Assembly: GCA_041645005.1 (NCBI GenBank)
Contig: JBAZQW010000061.1
Span: 1-10,712, forward strand
Reading direction: 5' to 3'
Source of the DNA: Pelotomaculum_B sp041645005
GTDB lineage: Bacteria > Bacillota > Desulfotomaculia > Desulfotomaculales > Pelotomaculaceae
DNA: 10,712 bases
This document shows positions 6,169-10,712 of the stretch, piece by piece; positions within the stretch are counted from its first letter, which is position 1, and every line of letters begins with the position of its first letter. Both the position numbers and the translations under genes were made by a program. Below the pieces are notes generated by a model, which was not told the DNA's origin, made no database searches, and saw only the letters and a list, made by a program, of their open reading frames with translations.

Positions 6169-8454
6169 TTAAGGGTTCTTTTTATTGCCGGTATCGGTTT
6201 TTATGACCCCTTGATCGGGCTTGGTACTGCTGCCCGTTTTGCCCGGGGTGGTTTTTGAGCCGGAGGGATCGGTGCCGGTCTTGCCGGGCGGCTGGGTTCC
6301 GCCGGTCACGTGCAGAGTGCAGGATTCGGTAGGCGCCCTGAGGGCATAGTCTTCTACCGAAGGGGGGACTGAATATGGCAGCTTGATCAGTGGTTTAATC
6401 ACCCGGTCGGGGCAGTACTGGGTCGGCAGTTGGCCGCTCGCCGCGCAGACCTCAACGAAGGTGTGCACGTTGTCTGACGATGAGGGGACCGTGCCTTCAG
6501 CAAAATAATCGGTGACCAGGCTGTCACCCGGCGTGTTCGGGCCAGGCAGCAGACCTGATTTGCCATCTACTGTCGCGGTCACTATTCCCCCGGGGGTGGC
6601 AAAGCCGGTGACGGGAGTGTCACTCAGCGCCCTGCTCATAATTTCCTGCCATACCCTGGTAGGGTATGTGCCTCCATAAGCCTGCGGCATCGCTGTAGGT
6701 TGATCGTAGCCCATCCAGACCGCGGCAACCAGTTCGGGAGTGAAACCTACAAACCAGAGATCTTTTCCTTCGTCGGTGGTGCCAGTTTTACCTGCGGTAG
6801 GCCTGCTGATTTGGGCGCCGGTCCCGGTGCCGCTCTGCACAACCGACCGCATCATGTCTGTGACCAGAAAGGCGGTGGTCGGCTTCATCGCCGCCCGCTG
6901 TTTGGGCACATGCTGTTCCAGAATCACTCCGTCCTGCTTTTCAACCTTTAAAATTACGGTTGGCTCAATATATACGCCATGGTTGTCAAAGGCTCCGAAT
7001 GCGCTGGCCATTTGCAGGGGCGTCACCCCGTTATGCAATCCGCCCAGAGCCATACTGGCGCCGTGATTTAACGGATCCAGCGTGATGCCAAGGTTAGAGG
7101 CGAATTTAATGGAGTTGGCCAGACCGACATAATCCATCAATATCTTAATGGCAGCTATGTTAACAGAGTTGGTAAGAGCTGTACGCAGGGGAATCAGGCC
7201 GCGGTACCTTCCGTCAACGTTCCGCGGCTCGTAAGACCCGTATCTGACCGGGATATCATCCACCACTGAAGCGGGCCCCATGCCGGTGTATTCAATAGCG
7301 GGCCCGTAAGCGGCAATAGGCTTAAAAGCGGAACCGGGCTGACGGGCGGTCTGGGTGGCCCTGTTCCACTGCCTCTTCTGGGTGTGCTCGCGACCGCCCA
7401 CCAGGGCTTTAATGTAGCCTGTGTGCGGGTCAAGCACCACAACTGCGCCCTGGGGCTGTGAGATGCCGCTGGCGTCCGTCATGGAAGACGGGAAGTTGGC
7501 GTTTCTGCCCATGGCGGTTTCAGCGATCTGCTGTATTTTGGTGTCCAGTGTGGTGTAAACTTTCAGTCCGCTCTTAAAAACCGCGGCTTCACCATATTTT
7601 TCAGTCAACTCGTCTGTTATGTAGTCTAAAAAGTAGGGGTAAGGGTACTGCCGCCAGGCTAGTTCCTTGGTTTCCAGCTTGATTTCTTTAGCTTTGGCGT
7701 TTTCCGCCTCGCTGGCAGTGATATAGTTGTTCTTGACCATGCTGTCCAGGACGTCGTTGCGCCTGGCCAGCGCGGCCTTGGGATCAAGGAAGGGCGAGTA
7801 GGCGCTGGGTGCCTGGGGCAAGCCCGCAAGCAAGGCGATCTCTTCCAACTGAAGGTTTTGATCATAAATATTTTTCCCAAAATAGGTTTGCGCGGCGGCC
7901 TGAATGCCGTAAGCTCCTTCACCAAGGTACACATTGTTAAGATACATTTCCAGAATTTCGTCTTTGGTGTATCGCCTTTCAACCTGAAAGGCCATGATGA
8001 TCTCCTGGATCTTTCTTTTGACGGTCTTGTCCGGACTCAAGAATGATATCCTGACCAACTGCTGGGTGATGGTGCTGCCGCCCTCCCGTAGTGACCCGGA
8101 AGTCAGGTCCGACCAGGCTGCCCGCATGATCCCGCGTACGCTGATCCCGTGGTGCCGGTAAAAGCGGGGGTCCTCTATGGACAGGAAAGCGTTCTTGAGC
8201 TGAGGGGGCACTTTCTTTATATCAACCGGAACACTGTTCCTGATGCCGATCTGGGTGACAAGGTTCCCGTCCATGTCATAAATCATGGTTGAGGCGCCTG
8301 ATTCCAGCACCTCCGGGCTCAGCGCCGGCATATCCTTGATGCTGGCAAAAACCAGTCCCAGGCCACTGCCGCCGACAATCAGCACGAAAAGAATTACAAT
8401 AAGGACAGCCAGGCGTTTATAATTTAACTTTCTATTTCTCTTTTTTTGAGACAA
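6169..8454 (-). CDS. Class A penicillin-binding protein (PBP1A family, bifunctional)
   Basis: 761 residues from the preferred TTG start. It polymerises lipid II into glycan strands and cross-links them, acting at the outer face of the membrane. Layout: a short basic cytoplasmic N-terminus (QKKRNRKLNYKR); one membrane anchor at about 14-38; a GT51 transglycosylase domain with the ED...FYRHHG motif (catalytic Glu near 94), GGSTITQQLVR (125-135) and the ERRYTKDEILEMYLN region (159-173); and a transpeptidase domain with SAFK (375-378, active Ser 375), SVN (430-432) and KTG (556-558). All catalytic motifs are intact. The C-terminal tail (about 715-761) is low-complexity, rich in G, K, T, P and S with near-repeats of PGKTG, and is probably disordered; cysteines 670, 681 and 712 lie just before it. 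A 778-residue version starting at ATG 8505 is unlikely, because the -10 box lies inside that extension. The specific paralogue name cannot be assigned. Confidence 0.96.
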   Translation of the reverse strand: MSQKKRNRKLNYKRLAVLIVILFVLIVGGSGLGLVFASIKDMPALSPEVLESGASTMIYDMDGNLVTQIGIRNSVPVDIKKVPPQLKNAFLSIEDPRFYRHHGISVRGIMRAAWSDLTSGSLREGGSTITQQLVRISFLSPDKTVKRKIQEIIMAFQVERRYTKDEILEMYLNNVYLGEGAYGIQAAAQTYFGKNIYDQNLQLEEIALLAGLPQAPSAYSPFLDPKAALARRNDVLDSMVKNNYITASEAENAKAKEIKLETKELAWRQYPYPYFLDYITDELTEKYGEAAVFKSGLKVYTTLDTKIQQIAETAMGRNANFPSSMTDASGISQPQGAVVVLDPHTGYIKALVGGREHTQKRQWNRATQTARQPGSAFKPIAAYGPAIEYTGMGPASVVDDIPVRYGSYEPRNVDGRYRGLIPLRTALTNSVNIAAIKILMDYVGLANSIKFASNLGITLDPLNHGASMALGGLHNGVTPLQMASAFGAFDNHGVYIEPTVILKVEKQDGVILEQHVPKQRAAMKPTTAFLVTDMMRSVVQSGTGTGAQISRPTAGKTGTTDEGKDLWFVGFTPELVAAVWMGYDQPTAMPQAYGGTYPTRVWQEIMSRALSDTPVTGFATPGGIVTATVDGKSGLLPGPNTPGDSLVTDYFAEGTVPSSSDNVHTFVEVCAASGQLPTQYCPDRVIKPLIKLPYSVPPSVEDYALRAPTESCTLHVTGGTQPPGKTGTDPSGSKTTPGKTGSSTKPDQGVIKTDTGNKKNP

Positions 8455-8463
8455 CCAGTGTTC

Positions 8464-8470
8464 CCTCCTT
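8464..8470 (-). promoter_or_regulatory. Ribosome-binding site deciding the PBP start
   Basis: Minus-strand AAGGAGG is followed by a 9-bp spacer and TTG (8454-8452). This is an ideal Shine-Dalgarno arrangement and points to TTG rather than the ATG at 8505. Confidence 0.85.
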
Positions 8471-8482
8471 GAAGTTAAAAGA

Positions 8483-8491
8483 ATTATAACA
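8483..8491 (-). promoter_or_regulatory. Extended -10 promoter of the PBP gene
   Basis: On the minus strand TGTTATAAT reads as a perfect extended -10 (TGnTATAAT). At 17-bp spacing the -35 position is TGGGAA, a poor match, as is common for extended -10 promoters. The predicted start site near 8476 leaves a leader of about 22 nt with the ribosome-binding site in it. Confidence 0.7.
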
Positions 8492-8642
8492 TATCTAAAA
8501 ATCATTTCCCATTTAATTTCTGTTTGTCCGGTGCTCCTTAAATCTGACCCTCCTATTCTTATTTAGACTGTTTTTTATGGATCACGGTTCGGCCTTTGTT
8601 CATCGGAGACTCATATGTAATGGTATCTTGCGCAGGATAATA

Positions 8643-8672
8643 TTGATAAATGTTGAAAGAATAGTGTATAGA
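8643..8672 (+). promoter_or_regulatory. Candidate sigma-A-type promoter of the ThDP-enzyme gene
   Basis: TTGATA (8643-8648), an 18-bp spacer and TATAGA (8667-8672) predict a start near 8679 and a leader of about 48 nt before TTG 8727. Four of six bases match consensus at -35 or better, and similarly at -10. It lies inside the open frame that extends back to 8577, which argues against that longer start. Confidence 0.45.
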
Positions 8673-8726
8673 AAGTTTACGGGATATTGGCTTTATTTTA
8701 TTTCTCTTCAAGAAAGGATGAACAAG

Positions 8727-10328
8727 TTGAAAGTAAGCGGTAACGTTGCAGACTTGATTTTGGCCCAATTGGCCGAATGGGGTGTGGAAAGAATCTACGG
8801 TGTTCTCGGTGACGCCATATTCCCTTTGCTCGACGCGGTAGCCCGCCAGGACAAGATAAGCTTTATTTCCGTGACGCATGAAGCAAACGCAGCATTTATG
8901 GCTTCATACGAGGCCAGGCTGACCGGCAGGCTGGCCGTTTGCGCCGCTTCCGCGGGACCGGGCGCGGTCAATCTGCTCAATGGCCTGGCAGACGCCTATC
9001 ATGATAAAAGCCCTGTGCTGGCCATAACAGGCCAGGTGGACACAAAAAAAATCGGAACCAGGACCAAGCAGTTCTTTGATCAGCAGCTCTTATTCAGGAG
9101 TTTCTCCGGTTTCACCACAATTCTTACTGAGCCTGCATCTGTGCTGGACCTGCTTATCAGCGCGGCCAGAAATTCTTACATCAATTTTTCAGTCTCACAT
9201 ATCTCCGTTCCTCAAAACGTTTTTTTGAAACCGGTAAACGACGCTGATACCGTGCCTGCCGAGATTGTTGAAATTAAAAAACCGCTGGTATTTTCGGGAA
9301 ACAGCGTAAACATAATTGACGCTATCAAAAACTCACAAAGGCCGCTGATTGTAGTGGGTAAAATAGCGGAAGAGGCTGTGTACCAGGTGCATTCCCTGGC
9401 ACACGTGCTGGGGGCGGGGGTGTTGACCGCCCAGGACGCCAAGGGTGTGGTAAGGGGCCGTTTCAAGATGAACCTGGGAGGAATAGGGGAGGCTTACCTG
9501 CCGCCGGTTGTCCAGGAGGCCGACTGTATTATACTCGTAGGCAACGCGGTCTATGAGCAGGGGTTTTTCCCGGCAAAGGCCAAAGTGGTGCAGCTTGCGG
9601 AGCGCCCAGAAGAACTAAGTATTAATACCTTTGCTTCCGCTACCGGAGACCTGGCACTGCTTTTATCTGTGATTGAGCATGATCTGGAAAACTACAACTT
9701 AAACCAGGCCTGGCGGGATAAAATTAAAGGGGAAGCGCTGAGAAACAAGCAGGCCGTAGTCAAAGAACAGGAAAACAACGACGTACCGATCCATCCTTTA
9801 AGGCTGATGACCGCACTTAATGAGATTATACCCTCCAATGCTGTGGTTGCCCTTGATATCGGCGAGTTTACCCACTGGTTCGACCTGGGTTTTTTAGGGG
9901 AGAAACAGGAGATCCTTCTTTCCAGCATGTGGCGCAGTATCGGCTGCGGGCTGCCGTCTGCTATCGGCGCCAAGTTCGCCTGCCCGGACAAAACAGTGGT
10001 CGCGATAGTTGGTGACGGCGGGATGCTTGTTTCTATGGCCGAACTGCTTACCTGTGTGCGCTATAAGCTGCCTATCGTGGTAATAGTGGTAAAAAACCAG
10101 ATCTACAGCATTGAAAAAAATAAAATGATAGCACAGGGACTTACTCCACTGGGATGCGAGTTGACCACACCCGACTTTGTCCAGTTTGCCAAAGCGTGCG
10201 GCGCTGAAGGATTCCGTGTTGAGGAGCCGGCGCAAATTCAGGAGACAATCAAGAAGGCGCTTGAACTGGGCTGGCCTGCGCTGGTTGAGGTGATTTGCGC
10301 CGCGGTAAGTCTTCCGGAGGTAAAATAA
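8727..10328 (+). CDS. Thiamine-diphosphate enzyme, pyruvate oxidase/acetolactate synthase superfamily
   Basis: 533 residues from the preferred TTG start. Superfamily members decarboxylate pyruvate or a related 2-oxo acid on ThDP with Mg2+, often with a bound FAD. Layout: N-terminal PYR domain (about 5-165) with the ThDP-activating Glu in HEANAAF (Glu 52) and SAGPGAVNLLNGLADAYHD (75-93); central nucleotide-binding-like domain (about 185-325) with RPLIVVGKIA and EADCIILVGNAVYEQG; C-terminal PP domain (about 365-525) with the ThDP/Mg motif GDGGM (429-433) and Asn 457 in VKNQIYSIEKNK. The PYR and PP sequences resemble PoxB/SpxB/YdaP-type pyruvate oxidases rather than the biosynthetic AHAS large subunit, and no small-subunit gene is adjacent. 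Substrate and electron acceptor cannot be read from sequence. AAGGATGA (8714-8721) serves TTG 8727; ATG 8718 is 1 bp from the purine run and too close. The gene stands alone, with its own candidate promoter and a terminator directly after it. Confidence 0.85.
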   Translation: MKVSGNVADLILAQLAEWGVERIYGVLGDAIFPLLDAVARQDKISFISVTHEANAAFMASYEARLTGRLAVCAASAGPGAVNLLNGLADAYHDKSPVLAITGQVDTKKIGTRTKQFFDQQLLFRSFSGFTTILTEPASVLDLLISAARNSYINFSVSHISVPQNVFLKPVNDADTVPAEIVEIKKPLVFSGNSVNIIDAIKNSQRPLIVVGKIAEEAVYQVHSLAHVLGAGVLTAQDAKGVVRGRFKMNLGGIGEAYLPPVVQEADCIILVGNAVYEQGFFPAKAKVVQLAERPEELSINTFASATGDLALLLSVIEHDLENYNLNQAWRDKIKGEALRNKQAVVKEQENNDVPIHPLRLMTALNEIIPSNAVVALDIGEFTHWFDLGFLGEKQEILLSSMWRSIGCGLPSAIGAKFACPDKTVVAIVGDGGMLVSMAELLTCVRYKLPIVVIVVKNQIYSIEKNKMIAQGLTPLGCELTTPDFVQFAKACGAEGFRVEEPAQIQETIKKALELGWPALVEVICAAVSLPEVK

Positions 10329-10356
10329 AGTTGCCCCGTCGCACAGACGGGGCTTT
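10327..10356 (+). terminator. Rho-independent terminator of the ThDP-enzyme gene
   Basis: GCCCCGTC (10333-10340) and GACGGGGC (10346-10353) form a perfect 8-bp GC-rich stem with loop GCACA. AAAG before it and CTTT after it extend the pairing. Only a short T-run (TTT) follows. It begins at the stop codon. Confidence 0.75.
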
Positions 10357-10360
10357 AAAA

Positions 10361-10425
10361 GGGGGACAGGTCATTTAATTTATTTACTGGTATTTATAAG
10401 TAAATAAGTTAATGACCTGTCCCCC
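10361..10425. repeat. Long GGGGGACAGGTCATT palindrome, probable terminator of the small minus-strand gene
   Basis: The first 15 bp (10361-10375) are perfectly complementary to 10411-10425. Pairing continues inward to about 10388 and 10399 with one bulge and one mismatch, giving a hairpin of about 27 bp with a 10-nt AT-rich loop. It sits between convergent genes. On the minus strand it is followed by TTTT, so it can terminate the DUF5652-like gene. The GGGGACA end is shared with repeats in the 3058-3277 zone, which suggests a dispersed REP-like or MITE-like family. Confidence 0.75.
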
Positions 10426-10430
10426 TACCT

Positions 10431-10640
10431 TTAGAAACCGGATCTTTTTTTGCGGAAGGACAAAAGGTAGATTATCTCAAGTATTCCTACCGTGTTGACA
10501 ATAATCAGTACTATATACCAGACCAACTGGTTGTTCCGGGCGGCGTTCCAAAGCGCTATGCCCTTCCATATAATGCTCCATACGATCACGATTGCAAACA
10601 ACAATGGATTGCTCTGTAAAAATCCGGTTAACGCATTCAT
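10431..10640 (-). CDS. Small two-helix membrane protein, DUF5652-like
   Basis: 69 residues from the preferred ATG. Two membrane segments are clear: LLFAIVIVWSIIWKGIALW (13-31) and VWYIVLIIVNTVGILEIIYL (39-58), joined by the polar loop NAARNNQL and ending in the basic tail FRKKRSGF. The WKGIALWNAARNNQ...WY...NT.GILEI.YL pattern matches DUF5652 proteins, whose function is unknown. They are short membrane proteins found across Firmicutes and candidate phyla. Minus-strand AGGAGG (10647-10652) is followed by a 6-bp spacer and ATG 10640. Using the upstream ATG at 10670 would place the -10 box over the start codon. The gene is monocistronic within the window and converges on the ThDP-enzyme gene. 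Confidence 0.75.
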   Translation of the reverse strand: MNALTGFLQSNPLLFAIVIVWSIIWKGIALWNAARNNQLVWYIVLIIVNTVGILEIIYLLSFRKKRSGF

Positions 10641-10646
10641 GCTAAG

Positions 10647-10674
10647 CCTCCTAATATAAGATTGTGTCATTATA
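10647..10674 (-). promoter_or_regulatory. -10 box and ribosome-binding site of the DUF5652-like gene
   Basis: Minus-strand TATAAT (10669-10674) lies about 17 bp from a weak -35 (ATGATT, 10692-10697). The start site is expected near 10662, giving a leader of about 22 nt with AGGAGG (10647-10652). This supports the ATG at 10640. Confidence 0.55.
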
Positions 10675-10712
10675 ATACCTCAAATACTGTAAATCATAAA
10701 TATTTTTTAACA

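Larger units (their letters stand above)
8455..8726. other. Divergent intergenic region between PBP and ThDP-enzyme genes
   Basis: It holds the PBP promoter and ribosome-binding site on the minus strand and a candidate promoter plus ribosome-binding site for the ThDP enzyme on the plus strand. The plus-strand frame stays open from 8577, but the 50 residues it would add (containing ICNGILRRIILINVERIV) do not resemble the family and are treated as non-coding. No repeat or RNA gene is visible. Confidence 0.6.

Noticed and set aside
8559..8879. Minus-strand 106-codon frame across the divergent promoter region
   Set aside because: It overlaps the conserved N-terminus of the ThDP enzyme and the promoter region. 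No family resemblance is seen.

Overview
The window looks like chromosomal DNA from a Gram-positive, probably anaerobic, spore-forming-type Firmicute close to the Desulfotomaculum/Pelotomaculum group. This is inferred from moderately high G+C, strong AAGGAGG ribosome-binding sites, TTG starts, the two-domain U32 protein, the mutS2 neighbourhood, and intergenic repeats beginning GGGGACA. No rRNA, tRNA or taxonomic marker is present, so the placement is tentative. Seven protein genes are supported.

Left block (plus strand, 6-5712): a large double U32-family protein, probably an RNA hydroxylation factor of the RlhA/TrhP kind, is followed 13 bp later by a small YkvA-like (DUF1232) membrane protein. 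A gene-free stretch of about 400 bp follows, and then MutS2, the Smr-domain MutS paralogue linked to ribosome rescue and recombination control. The 400 bp gap is the oddest part of the window. It is built almost entirely from short repeats: GACGTNN heptads at both edges, two copies of a hairpin-plus-heptad module, an inverted GTAGG/GTAAG heptad block, and a GGGGACA...TGTCCCC inverted repeat.

Middle block (minus strand, 8454-5747): a class A (bifunctional) penicillin-binding protein has its own extended -10 promoter and terminator. Downstream in the same direction is a stand-alone starch/glycogen-binding-type module of 103 residues without signal peptide. It converges on mutS2 and ends in a strong terminator whose T-tract overlaps the mutS2 stop codon.

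Right block: divergent from the PBP gene is a thiamine-diphosphate enzyme of the pyruvate oxidase/acetolactate synthase superfamily. It converges on a small two-helix membrane protein (DUF5652-like). A long GGGGGACAGG palindrome lies between these two genes and probably terminates the small gene.

For four genes (mutS2, PBP, ThDP enzyme, DUF5652) a start inside the longest open frame is preferred, because ribosome-binding sites and in two cases a -10 box fall inside the longer frame. The genes do not form one pathway: the window is core housekeeping (RNA modification, wall synthesis, ribosome/DNA maintenance) with small accessory genes and repeat-rich spacers. No convincing new multi-gene system is visible. 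The best candidate for something undescribed is the heptad and hairpin repeat family.
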